Source: Mycobacterium sp. (lineage in GTDB: Bacteria > Actinomycetota > Actinomycetes > Mycobacteriales > Mycobacteriaceae). From it: DNA of 64,000 nt. Below the pieces are notes generated by a model. The model was not told where the DNA came from, made no database searches, and saw only the letters and a program-made list of their open reading frames with translations. The stretch lies in the NCBI RefSeq assembly GCF_004298145.1, contig NZ_SCRH01000055.1, positions 62,001-126,000 on the forward strand. Reading direction: 5' to 3'. The position numbers were made by a program, and so were the translations under genes. Positions 16,685-25,931 of this stretch are shown here, in pieces (the first letter of the stretch is position 1; every line of letters starts with the position of its first letter).

Positions 16685-17785
16685 TCAGTCGACGGTCCAG
16701 GTGTCGCGGCCACGCAACAGCGATTGCAGCGCCGCGGAGTCGGACGCCTTCGCCGACTGAGCGGCCTGGACCTGCGAGCGTGCCGCGTCGTCGTAGGTGG
16801 GCCGGCTGATATCGCGGAAGATGCCCATCACGGTGTGCTCGAGGTTCTGATCCGACAACCGCGACAGGGCGAAGGCGTAGGCCGAGTTGTCGCTGTGCGC
16901 GTCGTGCACCACGATCTCGTCGACCGACACGTCAGCGGTCTTGGCCACGTCCAGGCCGAAGCCGGACTTCACCACGCAGTATTCACCGCTGGCACCGAAC
17001 GTGATCGGCTCGCCGTGATGGACGCCGATGACCCGCTCCTCGGAACCTTCCTTGCGCAGCGCGTCGAACGAACCGTCGTTGAAGATGGGGCAGTCCTGCA
17101 GGATTTCGACCACGGCGGCGCCTCGGTGTCCCGCGGCGCCGCGCAGCACCTCGGTCAGGCCCTTGCGGTCGGAGTCCAGCGCGCGGCCGACGAAGGTCGC
17201 CTCGGCGCCCAGGGCCAACGACACCGGGTTGAACGGGTGGTCGAGCGACCCCATCGGGGTCGACTTCGTGATCTTGCCGACCTCCGAGGTCGGCGAGTAC
17301 TGCCCCTTGGTCAGCCCATAGATCCGGTTGTTGAACAGCAGGATGGTGATGTTGACGTTGCGGCGCAGCGCATGGATCAGGTGGTTGCCTCCGATGGACA
17401 AAGCATCACCGTCACCCGTGACCACCCACACCGACAGGTCCTCGCGGGCCAGCGCCAGGCCGGTGGCGATGGCGGGCGCGCGGCCGTGGATCGAGTGAAA
17501 CCCGTAGGTCTCGAGGTAGTACGGGAACCGGCTCGAGCAGCCGATACCGCTGATGAACACGATGTTCTCGCGGCGCAAGCCGAGGTCCGGCAGGAAGTTG
17601 CGCATGGTGTTGAGGATGACGTAGTCCCCGCAACCGGGGCACCAACGCACCTCCTGGTCACTGGTGAAGTCCTTGGACTTCTGGGGCTGGTCCTCAGAAG
17701 ACAACGTGGGGACCCCGTCGTTCTTGGTCAGCTTCGCGGTCACACCGAGGTCTTTGCCCGCCAAATTGCCGATCAGATCAGTCAC
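16685..17785 (-). CDS. korB: 2-oxoglutarate:ferredoxin oxidoreductase, beta subunit
   Basis: The thiamine-diphosphate subunit of the anaerobic-type enzyme turning 2-oxoglutarate and CoA into succinyl-CoA with ferredoxin reduction. A 366-residue protein with the Fe-S ligand region RWCPGCGDY and GIGCSSRFPYY, and the ThDP motif GDGDALSIGGNHLIHALRRN ending in NN. There is no separate ferredoxin domain. Start is GTG at 17785, inside a MIRU-like repeat; its GTGA overlaps the stop of a short repeat-encoded frame. Pairs with korA upstream. Confidence 0.96.
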   Translation of the reverse strand: MTDLIGNLAGKDLGVTAKLTKNDGVPTLSSEDQPQKSKDFTSDQEVRWCPGCGDYVILNTMRNFLPDLGLRRENIVFISGIGCSSRFPYYLETYGFHSIHGRAPAIATGLALAREDLSVWVVTGDGDALSIGGNHLIHALRRNVNITILLFNNRIYGLTKGQYSPTSEVGKITKSTPMGSLDHPFNPVSLALGAEATFVGRALDSDRKGLTEVLRGAAGHRGAAVVEILQDCPIFNDGSFDALRKEGSEERVIGVHHGEPITFGASGEYCVVKSGFGLDVAKTADVSVDEIVVHDAHSDNSAYAFALSRLSDQNLEHTVMGIFRDISRPTYDDAARSQVQAAQSAKASDSAALQSLLRGRDTWTVD

Positions 17786-17834
17786 GAGCGCCGCTCCTCC
17801 TCATCGCTTCGCTCTACGTCGGCGCCGGCGCGAA
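17782..17834 (-). repeat. MIRU-like interspersed repeat at the korA/korB junction
   Basis: Second copy of the repeat found at 2479-2530, matching at 45 of 52 positions. It fills the whole 49-base korA/korB gap and supplies the korB start codon context, including a GAGGAGGAG run that can serve as ribosome-binding site. Confidence 0.72.
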
Positions 17835-17838
17835 TCAT
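17782..17838 (-). CDS. 18-codon MIRU mini-ORF between korA and korB
   Basis: ATG at 17838 overlaps the korA stop (ATGA) and the frame ends at TGA 17782-17784, overlapping the korB GTG start (GTGA). The peptide is 18 residues, acidic and basic (contains AGADVERSDEEERRS), nearly the same as the tail of Obg made by the other repeat copy. It may act only to couple korA and korB translation. Confidence 0.45.
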   Translation of the reverse strand: MIRAGADVERSDEEERRS

Positions 17839-19805
17839 GCGCTGGCTCCCACCGTTGCCGCCGCCATCCTGGCGACCATCGTCTTGTCGTTCTCGACTTC
17901 GGCCAATGTCCCGCCCAGCGCGGCGCGGATGACGCGGCCGATCTCGTCGGCCAGGAATGCGACACCCTGCACCTTGCTGACCGATTGCACGTCCACCAGG
18001 AACTTGCCGCGCAGCACGAACGCCAGTTGGCCCAAGTTCATTTCGGGCGCCACCACTTGCGGGTAGCGCCGCAGCACCTCGCCCAGGTTCGCCGGGAAGG
18101 GATTGAGGTAGCGCAAGTGGGCGTGCGCCACCTTGATGCCTTTGCGCCGCGCGCGCCGACAGGCTTCGCCGATCGGACCGTAGGAGCTGCCCCACCCGAT
18201 CAGCAGCAGCTCCGCATCGCCGGTCGGATCGTCGACCTCCAGATCGGGAACGGAGATGCCGTCGATCTTGGCCTGGCGCAACCGCACCATGAGGTCGTGG
18301 TTGACCGGCTCGTAGGAGATGTCGCCCGAGCCGTTCGCCGCCTCCAGACCGCCGATGCGGTGCTCGAGTCCCGGGGTGCCGGGGACGGCGAATTGCCGGG
18401 CCAGCGTCTCCGGGTCGCGGGCATAAGGCTGGAACGGCTCGTCCGGCTTGGCGAAGGTGTGTGTGATGGGCTGCAGTGTGCTGACGTCCGGAATGCGCCA
18501 CGGCTCAGACCCGTTGGCGATTGCGCCGTCGGACAACACGATCACCGGGGTGTGGTAGGAGACCGCGATGCGCGCCGCCTCGAGCGCCGTTTCGAAGCAG
18601 TCGGACGGTGACCGCGGCGCGACCACCGCAACCGGCGACTCGCCGTTGCGGCCGTACAACGCCTGCAGCAGGTCGGCCTGTTCGGTCTTGGTGGGCAGCC
18701 CGGTCGACGGACCGCCGCGCTGCACGTCGACGACGAGCAACGGCAGTTCGGTCATGACGGCCAGGCCGAGCGCCTCGGACTTGAGCGAAATGCCCGGCCC
18801 GGAGGTCGTGGTGACTCCCAGCGCGCCGCCGTACGAGGCGCCGATCGCCGCGCAGATGCCGCCGATTTCGTCCTCGGCCTGAAAGGTGATGACGTTGAAG
18901 TTCTTGTGCTTGGACAGCTCGTGCAGGATGTCGGAGGCCGGGGTGATCGGGTAGCTGCCGAGCAGGACCGGGATGTCCGCCAGCTGACCGGCGGCGACGA
19001 TGCCGTACGCCAGTGCGGTGTTGCCCGAGATCTGGCGGTATTCGCCCGCCGGCAGGGTCGCCCGGGACACCTCGTAGGTGGTGCCGAACGCCTCGGTCGT
19101 CTCGCCGTAGTTCCAGCCGGCCTTGAGGGCCAGCACGTTGGTCTCGGCGACCTCGGGCTTGCGGGCGAACTTCTCCCGGATGAACTTTTCGCTGGTTTCG
19201 ATCGGCCGCCCGTACATCCACGACAGCAGCCCCAGCGCGAACATGTTCTTGGCGCGCTGGCCGTCCTTCTTCGACGCGCCGATCGTCTCGACAGCCCCGA
19301 GTGTCAGCGTGGTCATCGCGACGGAATGCACGACGTAGTCGGACAATTCGTCGGTCTCGAGTGGGTTGGTTACGTAACCCACCTTCGTCAGGTTGCGCTT
19401 GGTGAACTCGTCGGAGTTCGCGATCACCATGCCGCCGCGGGGCAAGTCACCGATATTGGACTTGAGCGCAGCCGGATTCATCGCGACGAGAACGTCTGGC
19501 CGGTCGCCGGCGGTCAAGATGTCGTAGTCGGCAATCTGAATTTGGAAGGACGAAACGCCGGGCAGAGTGCCTGCGGGGGCGCGGATCTCGGCCGGGTAGT
19601 TCGGCTGGGTCGCCAGGTCGTTTCCGAAAAGTGCTGCCTCGGAAGTGAAACGGTCACCGGTGAGCTGCATGCCGTCACCGGAGTCACCGGCGAAACGAAT
19701 GACGACTTGTTCCAGGCGCTGACGGGTAGATCCGTTCGCGGAAGTCCCGTGCTGTGAGTCTGATCCGGCTCCGCTGCCGTTCGGATCCACGTCTTTGCCC
19801 TCCAT
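17835..19805 (-). CDS. korA: 2-oxoglutarate:ferredoxin oxidoreductase, alpha subunit (gamma-alpha fusion)
   Basis: A 656-residue fusion of the gamma domain (about 25-190, VVIRFAGDSGDGMQLTG...) and the alpha domain (about 220-650, ending in the ThDP-enzyme pyrimidine-binding and C-terminal domains; SYPITPASDILHEL, FQAEDEIGGICAAIGASYGGA, TTSGPGISLKSE). With korB it forms the CoA-dependent 2-oxoacid oxidoreductase that, in M. tuberculosis, supports growth when the normal 2-oxoglutarate dehydrogenase route is blocked. ATG at 19805 gives a length close to Rv2455c; GTG at 19829 would add eight residues. The stop overlaps the repeat-encoded mini-ORF. Confidence 0.95.
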   Translation of the reverse strand: MEGKDVDPNGSGAGSDSQHGTSANGSTRQRLEQVVIRFAGDSGDGMQLTGDRFTSEAALFGNDLATQPNYPAEIRAPAGTLPGVSSFQIQIADYDILTAGDRPDVLVAMNPAALKSNIGDLPRGGMVIANSDEFTKRNLTKVGYVTNPLETDELSDYVVHSVAMTTLTLGAVETIGASKKDGQRAKNMFALGLLSWMYGRPIETSEKFIREKFARKPEVAETNVLALKAGWNYGETTEAFGTTYEVSRATLPAGEYRQISGNTALAYGIVAAGQLADIPVLLGSYPITPASDILHELSKHKNFNVITFQAEDEIGGICAAIGASYGGALGVTTTSGPGISLKSEALGLAVMTELPLLVVDVQRGGPSTGLPTKTEQADLLQALYGRNGESPVAVVAPRSPSDCFETALEAARIAVSYHTPVIVLSDGAIANGSEPWRIPDVSTLQPITHTFAKPDEPFQPYARDPETLARQFAVPGTPGLEHRIGGLEAANGSGDISYEPVNHDLMVRLRQAKIDGISVPDLEVDDPTGDAELLLIGWGSSYGPIGEACRRARRKGIKVAHAHLRYLNPFPANLGEVLRRYPQVVAPEMNLGQLAFVLRGKFLVDVQSVSKVQGVAFLADEIGRVIRAALGGTLAEVENDKTMVARMAAATVGASA

Positions 19806-20147
19806 TTGTTCACCGGACAGACAGTTCACGCAGCTTCAGGTTACGCGTCGGCGAAGGGAGCCTCCGGCCATCACGGGTTTATGTCACTGGCGGTATCAAT
19901 TATGGCACTGATTTTGGGTGGGCATCGCCATCCCATACCCGACACACGCGGGCGAAAAATTGCTAAAAGCCCAAGTCAGCCAGGTGACAGGCGTTCGTAC
20001 CATACGAAACTGTGTTGTTGGTCACGTCTTCGGCGTCAACCAGTGTCGCCGATACCGAGTCGGCCTCCGAGTGTCACCTTTTCGGTATCCATCCGAACCC
20101 GTCCAATCACGTCACCCTGTCACAGGCGTGCGCGCTGCAGGATCCCG
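19806..20147. other. korA upstream region / clpX 3' region, no gene seen
   Basis: This 342-base gap holds the korA promoter region. H37Rv has a transporter gene (Rv2456c) here; nothing resembling it remains. A 6-bp inverted repeat TTCGTA-CCA-TACGAA (19994-20008) is the only clear structure. It is closer to clpX than to korA and could be a terminator-like stem or a regulator site. Confidence 0.45.
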
Positions 20148-21428
20148 TTAGGCGCTCTTGTCGCGACGCTCGGTGCGCGACGGCTTGCGCGGCACGATCG
20201 TCGGCAACACGTTGTCCTGCACGGTCTCCTTGGTCACCACCACCTTGGCGACGTCGTCGCGGCTCGGGATGTCATACATCACGGGCAGCAGGACTTCTTC
20301 CATGATGGCGCGCAGGCCACGAGCCCCGGTGCCGCGGTGGATCGCCTGATCGGCGATCGCTTCCAGGGCGTCGTCGGTGAACTCGAGCTCCACACCGTCC
20401 ATCTCGAAGAGCCGCAGGTACTGCTTGACCAGGGCGTTCTTCGGCTCGGACAGGATCTTGACCAGCGACTCGCGGTCCAGATTGGTGACCGAGGCGACCA
20501 CCGGCAGTCGGCCGATGAACTCGGGGATCAGGCCGAACTTGATCAAGTCTTCGGGCATGACGTCGGCGAATTGATCGGTGGTGTCGATCTCGGCCTTGGA
20601 GTGGACCTCGGCGCCGAATCCCAGGCCCCGCTTGCCGACGCGCTCGTAGATGATCTTCTCCAGGCCGGCGAACGCCCCGGCGACGATGAACAGCACGTTG
20701 GTGGTGTCGATCTGGATGAACTCTTGGTGCGGGTGCTTGCGGCCGCCCTGCGGGGGAACCGACGCCTGGGTGCCTTCCAGGATCTTCAGCAGGGCCTGCT
20801 GCACGCCCTCCCCGGAAACGTCGCGGGTGATCGACGGGTTCTCGCTCTTGCGGGCGATCTTGTCGACCTCGTCGATGTAGATGATGCCCGTCTCGGCGCG
20901 CTTGACGTCGTAGTCGGCGGCCTGGATGAGCTTGAGCAGGATATTCTCGACGTCCTCACCCACATAGCCGGCTTCGGTCAGCGCGGTGGCATCGGCGATG
21001 GCGAACGGGACGTTGAGCATCTTGGCGAGCGTCTGGGCGAGGTAGGTCTTGCCGCATCCGGTGGGTCCGAGCATCAAGATGTTGGACTTGGTCAGCTCGA
21101 CCGGCTCGTGCCGGGAGTCCCGGCCCTTTTCGCCGGCCTGAATCCGCTTGTAGTGGTTGTAGACCGCGACGGCCAGTGTCCGCTTGGCGGTGTCCTGCCC
21201 GATGACGTAGCCCTCGAGGAACTCCCGGATCTCCACCGGTTTGGGGAGCTCATCGAGTTTCACGTCGTCGGCGTCGGCGAGCTCCTCTTCGATGATCTCG
21301 TTACAGAGATCGATGCACTCATCGCAGATGTACACACCGGGGCCAGCAATGAGCTTCTTCACCTGCTTCTGGCTCTTCCCGCAGAATGAGCACTTCAGCA
21401 GGTCCCCGCCGTCTCCGATGCGCGCCAT
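20148..21428 (-). CDS. clpX: ATP-dependent Clp protease ATP-binding subunit ClpX
   Basis: The AAA+ unfoldase that feeds substrates to ClpP. A 426-residue protein: N-terminal zinc domain with Cys13, Cys16, Cys35, Cys38; Walker A GPTGCGKT (121-128); Walker B IIYIDEVDK; the ClpP-docking IGF-type loop is near LIKFGLIPEFIGRLPVV. The C-terminal D2 small domain is complete. It is about 1.3 kb from clpP2P1 with mmuM between, as in H37Rv. Confidence 0.98.
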   Translation of the reverse strand: MARIGDGGDLLKCSFCGKSQKQVKKLIAGPGVYICDECIDLCNEIIEEELADADDVKLDELPKPVEIREFLEGYVIGQDTAKRTLAVAVYNHYKRIQAGEKGRDSRHEPVELTKSNILMLGPTGCGKTYLAQTLAKMLNVPFAIADATALTEAGYVGEDVENILLKLIQAADYDVKRAETGIIYIDEVDKIARKSENPSITRDVSGEGVQQALLKILEGTQASVPPQGGRKHPHQEFIQIDTTNVLFIVAGAFAGLEKIIYERVGKRGLGFGAEVHSKAEIDTTDQFADVMPEDLIKFGLIPEFIGRLPVVASVTNLDRESLVKILSEPKNALVKQYLRLFEMDGVELEFTDDALEAIADQAIHRGTGARGLRAIMEEVLLPVMYDIPSRDDVAKVVVTKETVQDNVLPTIVPRKPSRTERRDKSA

Positions 21429-21768
21429 GGTGCTGAGGGCCTACTTCCTATTCGCCGTTGGTGTTCCCTGTCCCCGCATGTATTCACCGACGCTACCCGC
21501 TTGATCGGGCCCGCCGCGACCATAAACGCCGAATCGCGCCGATGGTATTTGCGGGAGCTCATGCCTCTATCCCTATGGAGGAAAGATATAGCCCGACGGT
21601 GCCCGTCACTCGCGAACGACGCGCTTTGCGTGTCTTTGGCGTGTCGCGCTTGTAATGCGATCGAGTCTGGCGGCCGTCCGACGCTGCCTTCGGTGGAGGC
21701 GCCGACCCGACGCCGACGATCACACCAGGCCTGGGCCAACCCTCAAGAAATCACCCTACAGTGGCCAG
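21429..21768. other. divergent clpX/mmuM intergenic region
   Basis: A 340-base gap holding both promoters. A one-mismatch ClgR-type sequence (CGT-N5-GCGAAC, 21604-21617) lies about 180 bases before clpX. A GGAGGAAAG run at about 21577 precedes no credible gene. Confidence 0.35.
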
Positions 21769-22722
21769 GTGGGTTCGGCCGTGGGCTTTACCTGGCCCAG
21801 TGAAACCGTGCTGCTCGATGGCGGCCTGGCCACCGAGCTCGAAGCGCGCGGTCATGACCTGTCCGACCCGTTGTGGTCGGCCGCGCTGCTCGCGGATGCC
21901 CCGCACGAGATCGTCGCGGTCCACGCCGGGTACTTCCGCGCCGGGGCCACGATCGCGACGACGGCCAGCTACCAGGCGTCATTCGAGGGGTTCGCGGCGC
22001 GCGGACTGGATCGACACGAGGTCGCCGGCCTGCTGCGCCGCAGCGTCGAGCTCGCCAGGGCCGCGCGGGAGGAGGCCGGCCCTGGCGAGCTTGAGGGGCG
22101 CCAGGGGCTCCTCGTCGCCGCCTCGGTCGGACCGTACGGGGCGGCGCTGGCGGACGGGTCGGAGTATCGCGGACGCTACGGCCTGACGGTCGCGGAGCTG
22201 GCGCGATGGCATCGGCCCCGGCTGGAGACCTTGGCGGCCGCCGGGGCCGACGTGCTCGCGTGCGAAACCGTGCCCGACATCGACGAAGCGGAAGCGTTGG
22301 TCGACCTGGTGCATTCGGTCGGGATGCCGGCGTGGCTGAGCTACACCATCGACGGGGCCCGTACCCGCGCCGGGCAACCACTGGCCGACGCGTTCGCGGT
22401 GGCCGCCGGCGTCGAGGAGATCGTGGCCATCGGGGTCAACTGCTGCGCGCCCGACGACGTGTTGCCCGCGATCGCGAGCGCATCGGCCGTCGGCAAGCCC
22501 GTCGTGGTCTACCCGAACAGCGGGGAACGCTGGGATGCCTTGCGGCACAGGTGGATCGGCCGGTCACGGTTCGGAGCGGACCTCGCCTCAGCGTGGCTTG
22601 CGGCCGGAGCCCGCATCGTCGGGGGATGCTGCCGCGTGGGCCCCGCCGACATCGCGGCCATCGCCGATGTCCGCCGGGCGTGCAGCCAGCGCGAAAAATC
22701 AGGAGGCAGAGATTCGCCGTGA
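21769..22722 (+). CDS. mmuM: homocysteine S-methyltransferase
   Basis: Transfers a methyl group from S-methylmethionine (or SAM) to homocysteine to give methionine. A 317-residue protein with the zinc-ligand motifs GVNCCAPDD and IVGGCCRVG, and the N-terminal LLDGGLATELEARGHDLSDPLW typical of the family. The start is uncertain: GTG at 21769 or GTG at 21781; the frame runs on to 21655 without conservation. It is the only plus-strand gene in this block, as Rv2458 is in H37Rv. Confidence 0.93.
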   Translation: MGSAVGFTWPSETVLLDGGLATELEARGHDLSDPLWSAALLADAPHEIVAVHAGYFRAGATIATTASYQASFEGFAARGLDRHEVAGLLRRSVELARAAREEAGPGELEGRQGLLVAASVGPYGAALADGSEYRGRYGLTVAELARWHRPRLETLAAAGADVLACETVPDIDEAEALVDLVHSVGMPAWLSYTIDGARTRAGQPLADAFAVAAGVEEIVAIGVNCCAPDDVLPAIASASAVGKPVVVYPNSGERWDALRHRWIGRSRFGADLASAWLAAGARIVGGCCRVGPADIAAIADVRRACSQREKSGGRDSP

Positions 22723-22750
22723 GTGCACGTTCGGCGAACGACCGGTACGG

Positions 22751-23386
22751 CTAGGCGGATTGCGCCGACAGCTTGCGGTACTCCAGCACGGTGTCGATGA
22801 TCCCGTAGTCCTTGGCCTCGCCGGCGGTCAGGATCTTGTCCCGGTCGGTGTCCTTGCGGACCGTCGCGGCGTCCTTGCCGGTGTGGCGGGCCAGCGTGGT
22901 CTCCATCAGGGTGCGCATCCGCTCGATCTCGGCGGCCTGGATTTCCAGATCGGAGAACTGTCCCTGGATCACGCCTTGCAGCGAAGGCTGGTGGATCAAC
23001 ACCCGAGCGTTGGGCAGCGCCATCCGCTTGCCGGGGGTCCCGGCGGCCAGCAACACCGCGGCCGCCGAGGCCGCCTGACCCAGGCACACTGTCTGAATGT
23101 CGGCCCGCACGTACTGCATGGTGTCGTAAATCGCCATCAGCGAGGTGAATCCGCCACCGGGCGAGTTGATGTACATGGTGATGTCGCGGTCGGGGTCCAA
23201 CGACTCGAGGACCAACAGCTGCGCCATGATGTCGTTCGCCGACGCGTCGTCCACCTGGACGCCGAGGAAGATGATGCGTTCCTCGAACAGCTTGTTGTAG
23301 GGATTGGACTCCTTGATCCCAAAGCTGGAGTGCTCGATGAACGACGGCAGGATGTAGCGCGCCTGAGGCTGGGTTTCGGGGTTCAC
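22751..23386 (-). CDS. clpP2: ATP-dependent Clp protease proteolytic subunit 2
   Basis: One of two different ClpP rings needed together in mycobacteria. A 211-residue serine peptidase with the catalytic Ser in GQAASAAAV, His in LIHQPSLQG, and Asp in DTDRDKI. The GTGA overlap with clpP1 (23383-23386) indicates a coupled operon. The N-terminus ARYILPSFIEHSSFGIKESNPYNKLFEERIIFLG matches ClpP2 rather than ClpP1. Confidence 0.98.
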   Translation of the reverse strand: MNPETQPQARYILPSFIEHSSFGIKESNPYNKLFEERIIFLGVQVDDASANDIMAQLLVLESLDPDRDITMYINSPGGGFTSLMAIYDTMQYVRADIQTVCLGQAASAAAVLLAAGTPGKRMALPNARVLIHQPSLQGVIQGQFSDLEIQAAEIERMRTLMETTLARHTGKDAATVRKDTDRDKILTAGEAKDYGIIDTVLEYRKLSAQSA

Positions 23387-23982
23387 TGGGCTTCTCCATT
23401 GGTGATGTGGGCGGCGCGGGTGATGATGTGGTCGACGAAGCCGTATTCCAGGGCTTCCGGCGCGGTGAACCAGCGGTCGCGGTCGGAATCCGCCTCGATG
23501 CGTTCGATCGACTGGCCGGTGAATTCGGCGTTCAGCCTGAACATCTCCTTCTTGATGACCGTGAACTGCTCGGCCTGGATGGCGATGTCGGCGGCGCTGC
23601 CGGTCACCCCGCCGAGCGGCTGGTGCATCAGGATGCGGGCGTGCGGCAGCGCGTAACGCTTGCCCTTGGTGCCCGCCGCCAACAAGAACTCACCCATCGA
23701 GGCGGCCATACCCATCGCGTAGGTGGCGATGTCACACGGCGCCAAGACCATGGTGTCGTAGATCGCCATTCCGGCGCTGATCGATCCACCGGGCGAGTTG
23801 ATGTACAGCGAAATGTCCTTGGTGGCGTCCTCGGCGGCGAGCAGCAGAATCTGCGCGCACAGCCGATTGGCGATTTCGTCGCTCACCTCCGAACCCAGGA
23901 AGATGATGCGCTCGGACAGCAAGCGCTCATAGACGGAGTCCGTGAGGTTGAGACCCTGCGAGTTCGAACGCATGTCAGTCAC
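23383..23982 (-). CDS. clpP1: ATP-dependent Clp protease proteolytic subunit 1
   Basis: The partner ring of ClpP2. 199 residues from GTG at 23982; ATG at 23973 (MRSNSQG) is an alternative, and the mature protein is processed near it in mycobacteria. The catalytic Ser is in GMAASMGE, His in LMHQPLGG, Asp in DSDRDRW. The frame extends to 24084, but that would run through the ClgR-type box, so the shorter start is preferred. Expression probably depends on ClgR. Confidence 0.97.
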   Translation of the reverse strand: MTDMRSNSQGLNLTDSVYERLLSERIIFLGSEVSDEIANRLCAQILLLAAEDATKDISLYINSPGGSISAGMAIYDTMVLAPCDIATYAMGMAASMGEFLLAAGTKGKRYALPHARILMHQPLGGVTGSAADIAIQAEQFTVIKKEMFRLNAEFTGQSIERIEADSDRDRWFTAPEALEYGFVDHIITRAAHITNGEAQ

Positions 23983-24074
23983 GACCGGGTTACCTGCTTT
24001 CTCGAGATCTGTCTTCACCGACACTAACCAACCGGGCTTGCCGTTTCGCGGCCACGCACCCCTGAAACGGGCGC

Positions 24075-24088
24075 GTTCGCTCACAGCG
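24075..24088. promoter_or_regulatory. ClgR-type box upstream of clpP1P2
   Basis: GTTCGC-TCACA-GCG matches the actinobacterial ClgR consensus GTTCGC-N5-GCG exactly. It lies about 100 bases before the clpP1 start and just after the tig stop. ClgR activates clpP1P2 in actinobacteria, so position and sequence agree. Confidence 0.7.
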
Positions 24089-24099
24089 TCATAGCGCGG

Positions 24100-25536
24100 T
24101 CACTCCTCGGCGTCGGCCTCTGGCGTCGATTTGTCGGCCTTCGCCGCCTCGCCGGCCGGCTCGGCCGCGTCAGCCTCCGTGGATTCTTCGACTTCACCGG
24201 AGGCGTCAGCCTCTGCGCGCTTACCGAAGAATGCGTCGGTGTCGACGGTGTTTCCGGCGGTGTCGGTGACCGTCGCCGCTCGGATCACCTCGGCGATGGC
24301 CAGCGCCCGGCGCACATCGGCGAACATGGCCGGCAGCTGGTTGTTCTCCTGAAGGTAGGCCAACAGCTGCTGGGGCTCGATGCCGTACTGGCGGGACGTC
24401 GCCACCAGCCGCTCGGTCAGATCGTCCTGGCCGACCTGGACCTGCAGCTCGTCGGCCAGCGCGTCGAGCAGCAGCTGCCTTTTGACGTCCGTCTCGGCGG
24501 CGGTGCGCGTCTCGGTCTCGAACTCCTCGCGAGACTTTCCCTGCCCGGCAAGCACTTCCTCGAGCTTGGATTCGTCGTGGTTGAGGCTGTGCAGGGCGTT
24601 ATGGATGGCGCTGTCGACCTGAGCCTTGACGATCGCTTCGGGCAGCGGGATGTCGACCTGCTCGAGCAACGTGTCGATCGCCGCGTCGCGGACGCTTTCG
24701 GCTTGCTGCGCGCGCTTGGTCTGGCCGACCTGGTCGCGCAGGCTCGACCGCAGCTCCTCGATGGTGTCGAACTCGCTGGCCAATTGGGCGAACTCGTCGT
24801 CGGGCTCGGGCAGCTCGCGCTGCTTGACCGACTTGACCGTGACCGTCACCTGCGCGTCTTGCCCCGTGTGCTCGCCCGTCGCCAACTGCGCGGTGAACTC
24901 TCGGGATTCATCAACCGACAGACCGACCAGCGCGTCGTCGAGGCCCGCGATGAGCCGGCCCGAGCCGACCTCGTGGGACAACCCCTGCGCGGCGGCGCCC
25001 GGAACCTCCTCACCGTTGATGGTGGCCGACAAGTCGATGGAGACGAAGTCGCCATCGGCGACCGGGCGCTCCACCCCGGTCAGGGTGCCGAATCGGGTGC
25101 GCAGAGACTGCAGTTCGGCGTCGACGTCGTCGTCGCTGACCTCGATCGGATCCACCGAGATGGTCAGGGAACCCGGGTCGGGCAGGGTGAGTTTGGGGCG
25201 GATGTCGACCTCGGCGGTGAACGCCAGCTCCTCGCCGTACTCCTTCTTGGTGACCTCGATCTCGGGCTGGCCCAGCGGATGCACCTCCGACTCGGCGACC
25301 GCCTGTCCGTACCGCGCGGGCAGCGCCTCGTTGACGACCTGATCGAGCATGGCCTCCCGGCCGAAACGGGCCTCCAGCAACTTCGCCGGCGCCTTGCCCG
25401 GCCGGAACCCGGGCAGGCGCACCTGCGTGGCCAACTCCTTGTAGGCCCGCTGGAAGTCGGGCTCGAGTTCTGAGAAGGGGACCTCCACATTGATGCGCAC
25501 CCGGGTGGGGCTCAACTGCTCGACGGTGCTCTTCAC
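24100..25536 (-). CDS. tig: trigger factor chaperone
   Basis: A ribosome-bound chaperone with peptidyl-prolyl isomerase activity. 478 residues: ribosome-binding N domain with GFRPGK (43-48), FKBP-type PPIase domain (about 160-245), and a long helical C domain. The last 60 residues are a low-complexity acidic/Ala tail. The start is GTG at 25536, with GAGGAG eight bases before; the open frame runs upstream through tRNA-Pro and is not real there. Confidence 0.97.
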   Translation of the reverse strand: MKSTVEQLSPTRVRINVEVPFSELEPDFQRAYKELATQVRLPGFRPGKAPAKLLEARFGREAMLDQVVNEALPARYGQAVAESEVHPLGQPEIEVTKKEYGEELAFTAEVDIRPKLTLPDPGSLTISVDPIEVSDDDVDAELQSLRTRFGTLTGVERPVADGDFVSIDLSATINGEEVPGAAAQGLSHEVGSGRLIAGLDDALVGLSVDESREFTAQLATGEHTGQDAQVTVTVKSVKQRELPEPDDEFAQLASEFDTIEELRSSLRDQVGQTKRAQQAESVRDAAIDTLLEQVDIPLPEAIVKAQVDSAIHNALHSLNHDESKLEEVLAGQGKSREEFETETRTAAETDVKRQLLLDALADELQVQVGQDDLTERLVATSRQYGIEPQQLLAYLQENNQLPAMFADVRRALAIAEVIRAATVTDTAGNTVDTDAFFGKRAEADASGEVEESTEADAAEPAGEAAKADKSTPEADAEE

Positions 25537-25604
25537 GGGGTGCGCTCCTCGGTGCTCGTTCCTGGCGGTCGGTGACCCGCGCGCAGCGCACGGGCCGGTC
25601 GTAC

Positions 25605-25681
25605 TGGTCGGGGTGACAGGATTTGAACCTGCGGCCTTCCGCTCCCAAAGCGGATGCGCTACCAAGCTGCGCTACACCCCG
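25605..25681 (-). tRNA. tRNA-Pro (UGG)
   Basis: A full cloverleaf on the minus strand: acceptor stem CGGGGTG/CACCCCG, anticodon stem CCGCT/AGCGG with loop TTTGGGA giving anticodon TGG, T arm GCAGGTTCAAATCCTGT. The 3' CCA is encoded (25605-25607). It lies between tig and tRNA-Gly. Confidence 0.96.
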
Positions 25682-25828
25682 CGCTGACCTCGATGATCCT
25701 AAGGCCCCGCAAAGCCAGGTCCGCCACAGGCTTGGCAGCGACCTCGCGGACCTCACGGAGTGATCACAAAGCCGCTTCGATTAGATTTGACCTTCGTCGC
25801 CAGCTACAGTCACGCTCGACTAATACAT

Positions 25829-25899
25829 GCGGGCGTAGCTCAATGGTAGAGCCCTAGTCTTCCAAACTAGCTACGCGGGTTCGATTCCCGTCGCCCGCT
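25829..25899 (+). tRNA. tRNA-Gly (UCC)
   Basis: Cloverleaf on the plus strand: acceptor GCGGGCG/CGCCCGC, anticodon stem CTAGT/ACTAG with TCC in the loop, T arm with GGTTCGATTCC. The discriminator base is U. CCA is not encoded. A TTGACC hexamer at 25787-25792 may be its -35. Confidence 0.96.
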
Positions 25900-25931
25900 C
25901 GGGCTAACTATCTGCTCGATAGAGAGGCGCC

